A DNA stretch of 64,000 nucleotides from JACMLX01 sp031374935 (GTDB taxonomy: Bacteria > Gemmatimonadota > Gemmatimonadetes > Gemmatimonadales > Gemmatimonadaceae): positions 1 through 64,000 of the forward strand of contig JANMHB010000052.1 of NCBI GenBank assembly GCA_031374935.1. Reading direction: 5' to 3'. Shown here one piece after another: positions 45,099 through 54,871 of the stretch. The notes under the pieces are model-generated. The model was given only the letters and a program-made list of their open reading frames with translations, made no database searches and was not told the DNA's origin. The position numbers and the translations under genes were made by a program. Position 1 is the stretch's first letter, and every line of letters begins with the position of its first letter.

Positions 45099-48000
45099 AT
45101 GCGTCTCTTCCGTCAGAGCCTGGTCGCACTTGCGATGCTCGTCGCAACGGCGCCAGCGCTTCTCGCCCAACGCCGCATCACCGGCCGTGTGACCGAGGAG
45201 GGGACCAACTCCCCGCTTGGCAGCGTCAGTGTGCAGGTGACCGGTTCCACCACCGGGGCGTACACCAATGCCGAAGGTGCGTTCTCGCTCACGGTTCCCA
45301 ACGGTGCCGTGTCGCTGCGCGTCCGGCGCATCGGCTACTCGCTCCGCACGGTGCTCGTGCAGGCCAACCAGTCGACGGTCACCGTGTCGCTGAAGAAGGA
45401 CGTGCTGCAACTGGAAACGCAGATCGTCACCGGCCAGCAGGGCACGCTCGACCGGCGGAACGCGGCCACGGCCGTGGTGCAGGTCACCTCGGAAGATCTC
45501 AACCGTGTGCCCGCCCAGAGTCTCGAGCAGGTGCTGCAGGGCAAGGTGGTCGGCGCGCGCATCAACATGAACAGTGGCGCCCCGGGCGGTGGTGGTCAGA
45601 TCCAGTTCCGCGGCGTGACCTCGGTGCTGGGCAATGGTGAGCCCCTCTACGTGATCGACGGCGTGCTGATGTCGAACGCCTCGATCGCCAGCGGTGCCAA
45701 CACCCTGACCCGCGCTGCCGGTGCCGCGGCCAACATCGCCAGTGTGCAGGACAACCGCACCAACCGGCTGGCCGACCTGAATCCGAACGAGATCGACGAC
45801 GTGCAGGTGCTCAAGGGCGCCGCGGCGTCGGCACTCTACGGGTCGCGTGCCACCAACGGCGTGGTGATCATCACCACCAAGCGCGGCAAGACCGGCACAC
45901 CACGCTGGAGCCTCACGCAGCGCGTCGGGCAGGCATCGCTGCTCCGTGATGTGGGCCAGCGCTGCTTTCAGGATACCACGACCGCGCTGGCGGCCGGCAC
46001 CGCGTCATCCAATGCCGCGATCGCCCGCGAAGTGCTGACGGCGGCCATTGCCGCCAATGGCGGCAACATCCCCTGCAACAACTTCTCGCGCCAGCTCTTC
46101 GGCGACAACGCGCCGGCGTATGAAACCGGCCTGCAGGTGTCCGGCGGTAATGACCAGACGCGCTATCTGGCTGCCATTTCGCGCAAGTACGACGCCGGCA
46201 CCGCGAACAACACCAACGCCACCCGAGACAACGCGCGCATCAACATCGACCAGAACATCTCCAGCCGCCTCACCGCGCGGCTCGATCTGGCGTATACGCG
46301 CAGCCAGTCCAATCGCGGCCTCTCGAACAACGGCAATGACCCGAACACCAGCCCCGGCTACGTGTTCGCCAAGACGCCCAGCTTCATCTCGCTGCAGAAC
46401 CCGGACACGGCCGGACTGTATCCGATCAACCGGTTCGGTGGCGTCGGGTCGAACTTCGCCAACACGTCGAACCCGTTCCAGACCTTCGAGTTCATCACCA
46501 ACAATGAAGATGTGAACCGCCTGGTCGGTGCCGCCTCGCTGAACTACCAGCTCCTGGCGACGGACAAGCAGCAGCTGCGCGTGGAGTATTTCGCCGGCCT
46601 CGATCGCTTCGACCAGGTGAACAACATCCTCAGCCCCAGCATCCTCCAGTTCGAGGCCGTGGACGGCCTGCCCGGCACGTCGGTGTTCAGCAACTCGGTC
46701 AGCCGCCAGCTGAACCAGGCACTCCGCGCGTACTGGACGTACACGCCAGGCAGGCTCGGCGCGACGTTCAATACCATCGCCGGCGTCACCGAAGAGGAAC
46801 AGGGCCTGAACGTCACGCGCAACCGCGCGCAGAACCTCCTCTCCGGCGTGCCGAACATCAATCAGGGTCAGCAGCTCAGCTTCCAGAACCGTGAGCTGCA
46901 GCGCGACCAGGCGTGGTTCGTCAACCAGAGCGTGCTGGCGTTCGATGACCGGCTTTACGTGGCGGCGGGTGTCCGCGGCGACCGCTCCAGCAACAACGGC
47001 GACGTGTCGAAGTACTACGTCTTCCCGACGGCACAGGCGTCCTACCGCTTCGTCAATGCGCTGCCGGGGCTGGATGAATTCAAGCTGCGCAGCTCGTGGG
47101 GCCAGACCGGCAACCGCCCGCTCTACGGTCAGCGCAACATCACGTTCACGCCTGTCACGCTCATCGGCGGGTTCAACGGCATCGGTGTCAATGCCGGCCT
47201 GGGCAACCCGGACGTGGCACCGGAGCGGAAGACGGAACTCGAGTTGGGCGCCGACGTGACCGCCTTCTCGCGGCGCCTGGCCTTCGAGTACACCTACGCC
47301 GACGCGAAGATCGATGATGTGCTGTTCCAGCGTCCGATTCCGGCATCGGCGGGCGTCAACTCGCAGATCTTCAACGGAGGCCGACTCCGCAACAAGAGCC
47401 ATGAAGCGGGTGTCACCGTCGTGCCGATCCAGCGCCGCGACTTCACCTGGGTGTCGCGTATGACGTATCAGCGCATCCGCAACGGCGTTGACACGCTGCC
47501 AATCCCACCGTTCCCCGTCGGCAACACTGGCTTCGGTGCCGGCTTCGGTCGTGCGCGAATCACCCAGGGCGTCTCCACGACCGCGATCTGGGGCAACAAG
47601 CCGATCATCGTGCGGACCGCTGCGGGTCAGGATTCGATCTTCACACGCGATACGATCATTGGCGACGGCAACCCAAACTATGAGCTGTCCTTCACCAATA
47701 CGTACACCGTGGGCCGCTTTACGCTCAATGTGCAGGTGGACTATCGGAACGGTGGTGACCTGGTGAACCTCACCCAGCAGATCAACGACCAGTTCCAGAA
47801 CTCGCGTGACTACGATGCGCCCTCGCCGTGTCGCGGCCAAACGGCGGCGAACCGGAACTGCATCCGTAACGCAAATGGTGTGATCACGCTGCTGGACACA
47901 TCGTCGACGGCCAAACTGGGTGCCTATCGCTTCACGCGCTGGAACGGCGGCAGTAACGCCACGCCGTATACGCAGGACGGCAGCTTCGTGAAGCTTCGTG

Positions 48001-48233
48001 AGGTGGCGCTCAACTACGCCGTGCCGACCGAGCTTACCCGCAAGCTGTTCGGCAGCCGCGTCAGCGACGTCCGTCTGAGTGTCGTCGGACGCAACCTCGG
48101 CATCTGGTCGCCGTACTGGGGCGTCGATCCCGAAGTGAACAATTTCGGCAACAACAACGTCGGTCGCTTCATCGACCTCGCACCGTTCCCGCCGGCACGG
48201 CAGTTCTTCTTCAGCGTCGATCTGGGATTCTGA
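45099..48233 (+). CDS. SusC/RagA family TonB-linked outer membrane protein
   Basis: A 1044-residue outer-membrane receptor. The signal peptide ends near ALLAQ. A carboxypeptidase-like regulatory domain follows (ITGRVTEEGTNSPLGSVSV, residues about 25-100). The plug domain has VLQGKVVGARI, the SusC hallmark GEPLYVIDGV, and VLKGAAASALYGSRATNGVVIITTK. The 22-stranded barrel makes up the rest and ends with a C-terminal Phe (FSVDLGF). With SusD it takes up oligosaccharides, peptides or other large nutrients using TonB. The ATG has GAAGGGGG upstream. The ligand is unknown. Confidence 0.95.
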   Translation: MRLFRQSLVALAMLVATAPALLAQRRITGRVTEEGTNSPLGSVSVQVTGSTTGAYTNAEGAFSLTVPNGAVSLRVRRIGYSLRTVLVQANQSTVTVSLKKDVLQLETQIVTGQQGTLDRRNAATAVVQVTSEDLNRVPAQSLEQVLQGKVVGARINMNSGAPGGGGQIQFRGVTSVLGNGEPLYVIDGVLMSNASIASGANTLTRAAGAAANIASVQDNRTNRLADLNPNEIDDVQVLKGAAASALYGSRATNGVVIITTKRGKTGTPRWSLTQRVGQASLLRDVGQRCFQDTTTALAAGTASSNAAIAREVLTAAIAANGGNIPCNNFSRQLFGDNAPAYETGLQVSGGNDQTRYLAAISRKYDAGTANNTNATRDNARINIDQNISSRLTARLDLAYTRSQSNRGLSNNGNDPNTSPGYVFAKTPSFISLQNPDTAGLYPINRFGGVGSNFANTSNPFQTFEFITNNEDVNRLVGAASLNYQLLATDKQQLRVEYFAGLDRFDQVNNILSPSILQFEAVDGLPGTSVFSNSVSRQLNQALRAYWTYTPGRLGATFNTIAGVTEEEQGLNVTRNRAQNLLSGVPNINQGQQLSFQNRELQRDQAWFVNQSVLAFDDRLYVAAGVRGDRSSNNGDVSKYYVFPTAQASYRFVNALPGLDEFKLRSSWGQTGNRPLYGQRNITFTPVTLIGGFNGIGVNAGLGNPDVAPERKTELELGADVTAFSRRLAFEYTYADAKIDDVLFQRPIPASAGVNSQIFNGGRLRNKSHEAGVTVVPIQRRDFTWVSRMTYQRIRNGVDTLPIPPFPVGNTGFGAGFGRARITQGVSTTAIWGNKPIIVRTAAGQDSIFTRDTIIGDGNPNYELSFTNTYTVGRFTLNVQVDYRNGGDLVNLTQQINDQFQNSRDYDAPSPCRGQTAANRNCIRNANGVITLLDTSSTAKLGAYRFTRWNGGSNATPYTQDGSFVKLREVALNYAVPTELTRKLFGSRVSDVRLSVVGRNLGIWSPYWGVDPEVNNFGNNNVGRFIDLAPFPPARQFFFSVDLGF

Positions 48234-48237
48234 ACCC

Positions 48238-49680
48238 ATGACCACTACACTCTTGCGCCGATTCGGCCACCACTCCGCACGACGGATCGCCGGTGCCGCG
48301 GTCGCGCTCGCTGCGTTCCTCGGCTGCGACGCCGACCGTCTCAACATCCCGAACTTCAACGAATCGCCCGTCGATCAGACGGCCGACCGGGCGCTCCTCC
48401 AGAATGCCATCTCCGGCATCCTCGGCGAGCAGCGTGCCGGCATGGCCGGACTGGTCAGCAACGTCGGCATCTTCGGTCGCGAATCGTTCAACTACACCAG
48501 TTCCGAACCCCGGAACATCACCCTCTTCCTCGCCACCTTCCCGCTCGACAATTCCGGGTTCACCAACGGACAGTGGGATGCGCGGTTCCGCAACATGCGG
48601 AATGCAGTGAACGTGATCCGGCAGATCGCACCGGCGACGTTCATCAACGACGCCGAAAAGAATGCCGTGCGCGGCTTCGCCAACACGATGCGGGCACTGG
48701 ACCTGTTCTACGTGATCGCCACGCGCGACACGCTGGGGGCGCCGACCGCGATCGACTCGCTGTCGCCGACACCGCAGGTCTTCGCCAACCGCGACTCGGT
48801 GTACCGCTTCATCAGCGCCACGCTCGATCAGGCGGCAACGCAGCTGACCAGCGCCGGAGCAGCGGCATTTCCGTTCCGGCTGACCACCGGGTTCGCAGGC
48901 TTCGACACGCCGGCCACCTTCCTCCAGTTCAATCGCGCACTGGCGGCGCGAGTGCTGGTGTATCGTGGCACGCTCGGCTGCGGCGCCACCTGCTTCACGC
49001 AGGCGCTGACCGCAATTTCGGCCAGCTTCGTGAACTCGGCCGCCGGCGCCGACCTGCGGCGCGGCGTGTATCACGTGTACTCGGCCGCATCGGGCGACCT
49101 GCTGAACGGCATCAGCCGTCAGACGGCGCCCGACCAGCTCGCACATCCCTCCATCCGTCCCGACGCGCAGCGCCAGGCCGGTGGGGTGTTGCTGGACAAC
49201 CGATTCATCACCAAGGTGCGCACCATCCCGACGCGGAATGCGCCGGGTGGTATCGCCGTCGGTATTCCGACCGATGTGGACTTCAACCTCTACGTCGACC
49301 AGACCACACCGATTCCGATCATCCGCAACGAGGAACTCATTCTGCTCCGCGCGGAAGCGAACATCGGGCTGGGCAACTTCGCGGCGGCGCTGACGGACAT
49401 CAACTACATCCGTGCCAGTGCCGGCAGCCTGCCGGCGATCGCCTCGTTTGCATCAGCCACCGAAGCGGTGGATGCCCTGCTCTACGAGCGCCGCTACTCG
49501 CTGCTGTTTGAAGGACATCGCTGGTTCGATGTCCGTCGCTACAACCGCATCAACACGCTGCCGGTGGACATCCCGCAGCACTTCCGCGTGCGCGTGATGC
49601 CGGTGCCGCAGGCCGAGTGCCTGGCCCGCGGGCTGGTGATCGGCACGCAGCCTGAGCTCCGGGCGCCGGGCTGTCCGTAA
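48238..49680 (+). CDS. SusD/RagB family nutrient-binding lipoprotein
   Basis: A 480-residue surface lipoprotein, four bases after susC. The signal ends with a Cys (AFLGCDADRLNI). The start after the Cys (LNIPNFNESPVDQ) and the C-terminal DALLYERRYSLLFEGHRWFDVRRYNRI are classic SusD/RagB features of helical TPR-like folds. It forms a lid over the SusC channel and binds ligand. The pair is normally seen in Bacteroidota, and related pairs are frequent in Gemmatimonadota. No polysaccharide-degrading enzymes or dedicated regulators lie beside it. Confidence 0.93.
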   Translation: MTTTLLRRFGHHSARRIAGAAVALAAFLGCDADRLNIPNFNESPVDQTADRALLQNAISGILGEQRAGMAGLVSNVGIFGRESFNYTSSEPRNITLFLATFPLDNSGFTNGQWDARFRNMRNAVNVIRQIAPATFINDAEKNAVRGFANTMRALDLFYVIATRDTLGAPTAIDSLSPTPQVFANRDSVYRFISATLDQAATQLTSAGAAAFPFRLTTGFAGFDTPATFLQFNRALAARVLVYRGTLGCGATCFTQALTAISASFVNSAAGADLRRGVYHVYSAASGDLLNGISRQTAPDQLAHPSIRPDAQRQAGGVLLDNRFITKVRTIPTRNAPGGIAVGIPTDVDFNLYVDQTTPIPIIRNEELILLRAEANIGLGNFAAALTDINYIRASAGSLPAIASFASATEAVDALLYERRYSLLFEGHRWFDVRRYNRINTLPVDIPQHFRVRVMPVPQAECLARGLVIGTQPELRAPGCP

Positions 49681-49706
49681 GCGTGCGACCGTGAGCTGAT
49701 GCAGTA

Positions 49707-49746
49707 TCAGCGGGCCGGGCTACCTTCTGGTGGTCCGGCCCGCTGA
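49707..49746 (+). terminator. Hairpin terminator-like sequence after SusD
   Basis: Perfect 12-base arms TCAGCGGGCCGG (49707-49718) and CCGGCCCGCTGA (49735-49746) enclose a 16-base loop, beginning 26 bases after the SusD stop. There is no T-run. It is probably an intrinsic or Rho-assisted end of the SusC/D operon. Confidence 0.55.
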
Positions 49747-49775
49747 GCGTTGCGGACTTCCCTCATCCCCGTCGC

Positions 49776-50300
49776 ATGCACATCGTCCCCTGCACTCTCG
49801 CCGACCTGGCGGTGGCCCGCGCCGCCTACGCGGAGGGGCGCGAGACGCAGCGTGCACAGCGGTCGGTGGTTTGGCCCATGTTCACCGATCAGGCGATCAC
49901 GCGCGAGATCGAGACGGGGGCGCTGTTCAAGGTGGTTGAGGCTTCACGGACGGCGGGAGTCTTCTCGATGGTCACCGCGGACCCGTTGATCTGGGGCGCT
50001 GCTGAGCGGAGCGAGCATCTCTATCTGCACCGCATCGCGCGAGCCTCGGCAGCAGGCGCCCTCGGACTGTTGGACGTGATTCTCGACTGGGCGCGCCAGC
50101 AGTGCCGTCAGCAGGGTCGCGCGGGCCTGCGGATGGACACGTGGGCGCAGAGCGACGCACTGATCGCGTACTACGCCACCAGGGGATTTCATCGCGTCGG
50201 CACGACACGTCTGCCGGCTGACCCGCGTCTGGCGCCGCACTATCACGGCATCGAGCTGGCGCTGCTCGAGTCACCACTCGCGGCAGCGATCACCGGCTGA
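49776..50300 (+). CDS. GNAT family N-acetyltransferase
   Basis: A 174-residue protein with the GNAT layout: an N-terminal CTLADLAVARAAYAEG segment, the beta-strand LYLHRIA near residue 87, helix ALGLLDVILDWARQQCRQQGR in the acetyl-CoA pyrophosphate loop region, and the C-terminal ALIAYYATRGFHRVGT strand-helix. The Q/R-x-x-G-x-G/A loop is replaced by RASAAGALG. It acetylates an unknown amine substrate with acetyl-CoA. It is probably a single-gene unit. Confidence 0.85.
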   Translation: MHIVPCTLADLAVARAAYAEGRETQRAQRSVVWPMFTDQAITREIETGALFKVVEASRTAGVFSMVTADPLIWGAAERSEHLYLHRIARASAAGALGLLDVILDWARQQCRQQGRAGLRMDTWAQSDALIAYYATRGFHRVGTTRLPADPRLAPHYHGIELALLESPLAAAITG

Positions 50301-50361
50301 TCATCCAAACTGCCGTTCTGCGGCGGCAGGCGTCAGCGCATGATGGCGCCGTGGAGACAGC

Positions 50362-50949
50362 CTACCCGCGTGACAGCCACTCGGCGAGATCCTGATGATC
50401 GTGCTCGCGCGCGAGCTCGGCGGCGAGCTTGCCGTCAGGCGTGCGCACATCGCGCGACGCTCCGCATGCCATGAGCAACTCCACCAGTGCCAGATCCCCC
50501 CGCGACGCCGCCAGGTGCAGCGGGCGATAGCCTTGCGCGTCGACGGCGCTGACGTCGCTGCCGGCGGCGAGTAGTGCGGTGATGGCCGCGATCTCTCGCC
50601 GTCCGGCGATCGCGGCATGTAATGCCGTATTTCCCTGTGCGTTGGTCGAGCGCGCCGCGTGACTCGCTCCCGCGCGCAGCAGTCGCACCACGACGGATGC
50701 GTAGCCGAAGTAGCCTGCCAGATGGAGTGCGGTCCATCCATCCGGGCTGTACTGCTGCAGGTCAGCCGGCCGGCGTTCGAGGTGGTGCGTGAGTGCCGCG
50801 AGATCGCCGAACGCCGCCAGTTCCGGCAGCGAGAGGGTGACGGTGGCCACCAGTAATCGCGCACGATCGCGATCGTTCATGTACAACGCCATCAGCACAT
50901 CGGAGGGTGCGCCGGCCGCCGGCGTGGGCGTCTGTTCTGTCTCCGCCAT
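50362..50949 (-). CDS. Ankyrin repeat protein
   Basis: A 195-residue protein with an N-terminal helical region (residues 1-75) and at least three ankyrin repeats: DGWTALHLAGYFGYASVVVRLL, QGNTALHAAIAGRREIAAITALL and QGYRPLHLAASRGDLALVELLM. It has no signal peptide, so it is probably cytoplasmic and involved in protein binding. The ATG at 50949 has GAGGT 5 bases upstream. No ligand or partner is evident. Confidence 0.87.
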   Translation of the reverse strand: MAETEQTPTPAAGAPSDVLMALYMNDRDRARLLVATVTLSLPELAAFGDLAALTHHLERRPADLQQYSPDGWTALHLAGYFGYASVVVRLLRAGASHAARSTNAQGNTALHAAIAGRREIAAITALLAAGSDVSAVDAQGYRPLHLAASRGDLALVELLMACGASRDVRTPDGKLAAELAREHDHQDLAEWLSRG

Positions 50950-51423
50950 CGTTACCTCGCACCTTCGGGGAGTGCTACCACGGACCAGCCGCGCGTGCAA
51001 TCCACTGGCCAGCTCACCGCGACAGATCATCACTCGTGTCCGCTGCTGCCACAGTCTCACCTGCCGCACGCTGCTCGGCAACCAGCGCGCGCCAGGAACG
51101 GCGCCTGGAAACACCGAATGCCATGGCTCCCGCAGGTGGAACGACGACCACGCGCCTCGCGTCGAGCGTCGCCGAGCGGACGACATGCGACTGCAACCTC
51201 AGCGGTACGGCCGTGCCAAGCTATTGCGTTTCGGTTTGCACGCTCGCATAGTCGCCGAGTCGGAACAGGTTCGCGTGCGCAACCCGTGTCCGTTCGCTCG
51301 AGGCGCGGGAGTCATCCCGTTTCTCGTGGTGAGTTGCTGCTGACCGCCCGCCACGCGATGAAGCGCGGACTGCAGCGGGCGCCGTGACGTTGTGGCGGTC
51401 TCCCCATTGACGGAGGTATTTTG
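50950..51423. other. Long intergenic region without a supported gene
   Basis: About 470 bases between the ankyrin gene (reverse) and the lipoprotein gene (forward). A reverse-strand frame at 51014-51196 could encode 60 residues but has no family match, no coupled start and no good ribosome site. Nothing else stands out apart from the ribosome site GGAGGT near 51413 belonging to the next gene. Confidence 0.4.
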
Positions 51424-51894
51424 ATGCGCGTATCCAGACTTGCCCTGCTCCTCGCTCTCGTCGGCTGCGGCACGCAGGAGAAAGCGCCCGAGGCGACGCC
51501 CGCCCCTGCGGCCGAGCCTGCGGTGGCGCCAGCGCCACCGCCGGCGTTCTCACTTGCGGACGCCGCGGGAACGTGGACCTACGTCGCCAAGTCGCCGACG
51601 GGTGACACCGTGCTCGTGACGGCTGAACTGAACGCGACGGCCGATGCCGCCGGATGGACGATCGCGTTTCCCGGACGTAAGCCGATTCCAATGACGGTAA
51701 CGGTGAGTGGCGACAGTGCGATGACGAAAGCCGGACCGTACCCCAGCGTGCTGCGGAAAGGCGTCACGGTGACCACGGAGGGCGTCGTCCGGATGAGCGG
51801 CGGCAAGATGGTCGGCACATCCACGGCGCACTACAGCGTGAAGACGGCGGACTCCGTGCGCGCCCTGGTCATCGAGGCAACCCGGAAACCATAG
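51424..51894 (+). CDS. Small lipoprotein of unknown function
   Basis: A 156-residue predicted lipoprotein with a lipobox LALVGC. A low-complexity Ala/Pro linker (residues 22-45) is followed by a beta-rich domain starting AAGTWTYVAKSPTGDTVL. GGAGGT sits 6-7 bases before the ATG, so the start is secure. No family is recognised. The hydrophobic signal, linker and small sandwich resemble lipocalin-like or stress-related surface lipoproteins, but nothing more specific can be claimed. Confidence 0.7.
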   Translation: MRVSRLALLLALVGCGTQEKAPEATPAPAAEPAVAPAPPPAFSLADAAGTWTYVAKSPTGDTVLVTAELNATADAAGWTIAFPGRKPIPMTVTVSGDSAMTKAGPYPSVLRKGVTVTTEGVVRMSGGKMVGTSTAHYSVKTADSVRALVIEATRKP

Positions 51895-51921
51895 CCCCGG
51901 CGATTCGGACCGCAGGGGCGA

Positions 51922-51971
51922 ACGCCTCGGCGTGATACCATCAGGTACCGCGCCGAGGCGTTTGCTGTTTG
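51922..51971 (+). terminator. Hairpin terminator after the lipoprotein gene
   Basis: Arms ACGCCTCGGCG (51922-51932) and CGCCGAGGCGT (51951-51961) are perfect over 11 bp and are followed by TTGCTGTTT. It begins 28 bases after the stop codon, a convincing position for an intrinsic terminator. Confidence 0.75.
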
Positions 51972-52325
51972 CCACGGCCTGCTGAAGAAGTCCACCACGA
52001 GCGCCTGCTCGACCGCCTGACCGCCCATCGTGACGAACGCCTTGTGGTAGCGCCTGTCTCGGCCGGGCGCCCTGTCCCCGCTGTGTCGATGCGCGATTGC
52101 CGGTTGCGGTACTGACGCGTTCACGACCACAAGACGAATCGAACGGCCTGACGTTCACCGTGGCCAGCCGCCACGATTCGCCCGGTGCAGCGCGTCACGA
52201 CGTTCTGCCAGCCACGATCCGGATGCACGATCAGCCGCCCGTGCAGCTCCCGGTCATGCCGCGCCCGCTCGCGCGTTCGCCGTGCAGCCGCACCCTCTAC
52301 TGAACTACGCCTCCCCAGCAGTCGT
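51972..52325. other. Intergenic region without a supported gene
   Basis: About 350 bases between the lipoprotein terminator and the end of the beta-barrel gene. A reverse-strand frame contains RYHKAFVTMGGQAVEQALVVDFF, which reads somewhat protein-like and could be a decayed gene end, but it lacks a recognisable start and family. Confidence 0.3.
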
Positions 52326-52997
52326 TCACTTCCGGCGCTTGAAGCCGACAGTCACCCCGATCGAAAAGACCGGATCATTGGAGTCGAAGCCAACCGGCAC
52401 ACTGACCGACGGCTCGAGCGTAAAGTTCGTGCCGAACAGCAGACTGACTCCACCGCTGACCAGACCACCAGTCTCGTTCGCGCTCTCCGAGTTGCCGTTC
52501 AATGAGACGGACGCGCGCTGAAAGAGGACGCCTCCCCTTGCGTTCGGAATCACTGAGAATCCGGGGCTGACTTCGACTGCGCCGCCGATGGCGACTCCGC
52601 CAAGCAGACCGAGCGTCGTGATCTTCAGCTGTCCAAGCACCGACTCTTCATTCGGACCATATCCATACGTCGCTTGCGCGAGTGGACAGATGCGAACACC
52701 GGATGCCTCTGAGACGGGGATCGACAACCCACCAGCCCCGGTGAAGACCGTCGAGCTCGCGTCGAAATCGGAGTAGCTCAGGTAACCGATACCTGCACCT
52801 CCAAATGCCTTGTCGTTACCAAAGGTGACGCCGCCGCTGATGCCCTTCGCGCCGTCGGTGAATTCAGCGCCGATGCCAATGTTCGTCGGTGCAGCCTTCA
52901 AGCTCGGTTTGCCCAGACAGACCTGTGCTGACACCCGTCTGGCAGGCACCACGCAGAGCAACACGACCGCACACAACTCCAGAGCCCTTCGATTCAT
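52326..52997 (-). CDS. Exported beta-barrel-like protein
   Basis: A 223-residue protein with a signal peptide (LELCAVVLLCVVPARRVSAQ) and a strand-rich, Gly/Ser/Val body ending in alternating residues (VFSIGVTVGFK), as expected for an outer-membrane beta-barrel of the opacity/OmpA-like size class. GGAG lies at a good distance before the ATG at 52997. Third-position codons are less GC-biased than in the flanking genes, hinting at a different origin. The function is unknown and the C-terminal Phe of classical barrels is replaced by a basic tail. Confidence 0.7.
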   Translation of the reverse strand: MNRRALELCAVVLLCVVPARRVSAQVCLGKPSLKAAPTNIGIGAEFTDGAKGISGGVTFGNDKAFGGAGIGYLSYSDFDASSTVFTGAGGLSIPVSEASGVRICPLAQATYGYGPNEESVLGQLKITTLGLLGGVAIGGAVEVSPGFSVIPNARGGVLFQRASVSLNGNSESANETGGLVSGGVSLLFGTNFTLEPSVSVPVGFDSNDPVFSIGVTVGFKRRK

Positions 52998-53248
52998 GCA
53001 ATTCTCCTGACTGAGAGGGTTCGTTCGGATCACCGGCACGATTCGTCGATCACAGATCGGCTGGCACGAATGGATCCGAGGGTCCACACGTCGTACTCCG
53101 ACCCCATTTCGCTTTCGTTGTACCCGCTGGGACTGACAAGCCAGCGATCAGGTAACCGACTTCGCGAGCTGGGCTGACCGAGCGCCATCCCATTACGGTG
53201 ACAATGCCCCCAAATTCAGGAATTGATTGCACTCAGACCGTATCCCCC

Positions 53249-54871
53249 TCAGCGCTTGCCGCCGGCCCGCCGCGCCCGATCCGCCTCCCATTCCTCGAAC
53301 GGCCCATCGAAATCCACCAACCGATTCCCCTCGAACGACCACACCCTTGTCGCCACCTGCCTGAGAAACGCCCGGTCGTGACTCACCAGTAACACGGTCC
53401 CTTCGTACTCGTCCAGCGCATCCTCCAGCACCTCGATGTTCTCCACGTCGAGATGGTTGGTTGGTTCATCGAGCACCAGCAGGTTCGCCTTCGCCAGCGT
53501 CATCCGCGCCAGGGCCATACGCGCCCGCTCGCCGCCACTCAGCGTGCTGATCTCGCGGAACACCTCGTCCCCGCTGAATCCGAACGCCCCCAGGTGATTC
53601 TGTACCGCCCCGCGACTCCACAGGGGCCGATGCTCCTGAATCACGTCGGCCAGTGACTTCCGCAGCGGCAGGTCAGACAGATCCTGCCGGAACCAGGCCG
53701 GCGTGATCGAACTGCCGACGCGCGCCTCACCACTTGCCGGCGCACGGTCGCCGAGGATGGTGGAGATGAACGAGGACTTCCCCGCCCCGTTCGGCCCAAC
53801 GAGGGCGACGAAGTCGTTGCGACGCAGCACGGCGGTAAAGTCGTCCACCAGCACGCGGCCAGGCACTTCGACGCGAAGATCCTTGATCGCCGTGACCTGA
53901 TCGCCACCGCGTTCCGCCACGTCGAAGCGGAGTGACATCGCGGATGGATCGCCGGGCGGTGGCGCCAATCGCGGCAGCCGTTCGAGCCGCTTGCGCTTGC
54001 CCTTCGCCTGGAACGAGTTCACACCCGCCAGGTTGCGACGGATGTACTCCTCTTCCTTCTTCACATACGCGCGCTGCTTTTCCAGTTCGCGCTCGCGCGT
54101 CAGCCGCCGTTCGGCGCGCTGCGGCACGAACTGGCTGTAATTCCCCTTGTACGATTCGCTCGTCTTTGCTTCGATGTGCACGATGTTCGTACACACCGCG
54201 TCCATGAAGGCTCGATCGTGCGACACCACGATCACCGTCTCGGCCGCCGTGCCAAGCCACTCCTGCAACCAGGTGGTGGTATCGAGGTCGAGGTGGTTGG
54301 TGGGTTCGTCGAGCAGCAGCAGGTCAGCGGGCGCAATCAGCTGCGCGGCCAGACCGACACGCCCCCGCTCACCACCCGACAGCGTCTGAACGAGCCGCGT
54401 CTTGGACTCCTCGGCGTCGAATCCAAGCCCCTGCAGCACCGCGTCCACGCGCGAGTGGTACTCGTAACCGCCAAGGTCGGCGAACCGCTCCTGATCACGC
54501 CCGAACCGTTCGAGGAAGTCGTCCGTCACCTTCTCGCCCATCTCGCCAAGCTGCATGGCCTGCGCGGCGATGTGCTTCTCGAGGTCGATGACTTCCCGCC
54601 AGGCGGCGGCGCCGGCTTCCCACACGGTCGTCGCACCCTCGAATGCCCGATGCTGATCGAGCAGGGCATGCCGAAGCCCCGGCTTGCGCGCCACGCTTCC
54701 AACGGTGGGCTGGTACTCGCCGATGATGATCTTGAAGATCGACGACTTGCCCGCGCCGTTGCGACCGATGATGCCCCACCGCTCACCCTGGGCGACGGTG
54801 AAGGTGATGTTCTTGAAGAGTTCAGTCGCGCCGAACGAGAGGCCGACGTTGGAGACGGAGAGAATGGTCAC
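53249..54871 (-). CDS. ABC-F family ATPase (Uup/EttA/ABCF3-like)
   Basis: A 540-residue protein with two ABC domains: Walker A GRNGAGKSS near residue 37 and GPNGAGKSS near 350, and signature motifs LSGGERGRVGL and LSGGERARMAL. Two identical LLLLDEPTNHLD/LVLDEPTNHLD Walker B stretches follow them. A charged helical linker joins the halves. There are no membrane segments. Such proteins act on ribosomes in translation or antibiotic protection, and Uup-like ones also affect transposon excision. The subgroup cannot be fixed by eye. It is probably monocistronic. Confidence 0.93.
   Translation of the reverse strand: MTILSVSNVGLSFGATELFKNITFTVAQGERWGIIGRNGAGKSSIFKIIIGEYQPTVGSVARKPGLRHALLDQHRAFEGATTVWEAGAAAWREVIDLEKHIAAQAMQLGEMGEKVTDDFLERFGRDQERFADLGGYEYHSRVDAVLQGLGFDAEESKTRLVQTLSGGERGRVGLAAQLIAPADLLLLDEPTNHLDLDTTTWLQEWLGTAAETVIVVSHDRAFMDAVCTNIVHIEAKTSESYKGNYSQFVPQRAERRLTRERELEKQRAYVKKEEEYIRRNLAGVNSFQAKGKRKRLERLPRLAPPPGDPSAMSLRFDVAERGGDQVTAIKDLRVEVPGRVLVDDFTAVLRRNDFVALVGPNGAGKSSFISTILGDRAPASGEARVGSSITPAWFRQDLSDLPLRKSLADVIQEHRPLWSRGAVQNHLGAFGFSGDEVFREISTLSGGERARMALARMTLAKANLLVLDEPTNHLDVENIEVLEDALDEYEGTVLLVSHDRAFLRQVATRVWSFEGNRLVDFDGPFEEWEADRARRAGGKR

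Noticed and set aside
46005..48359. Very long reverse-strand open frame (784 codons) across the SusC gene
   Set aside because: It is the antisense shadow of the SusC/RagA gene. Its product is low-complexity and Arg/Val/Glu-rich with no family features, whereas the forward frame has every SusC hallmark.
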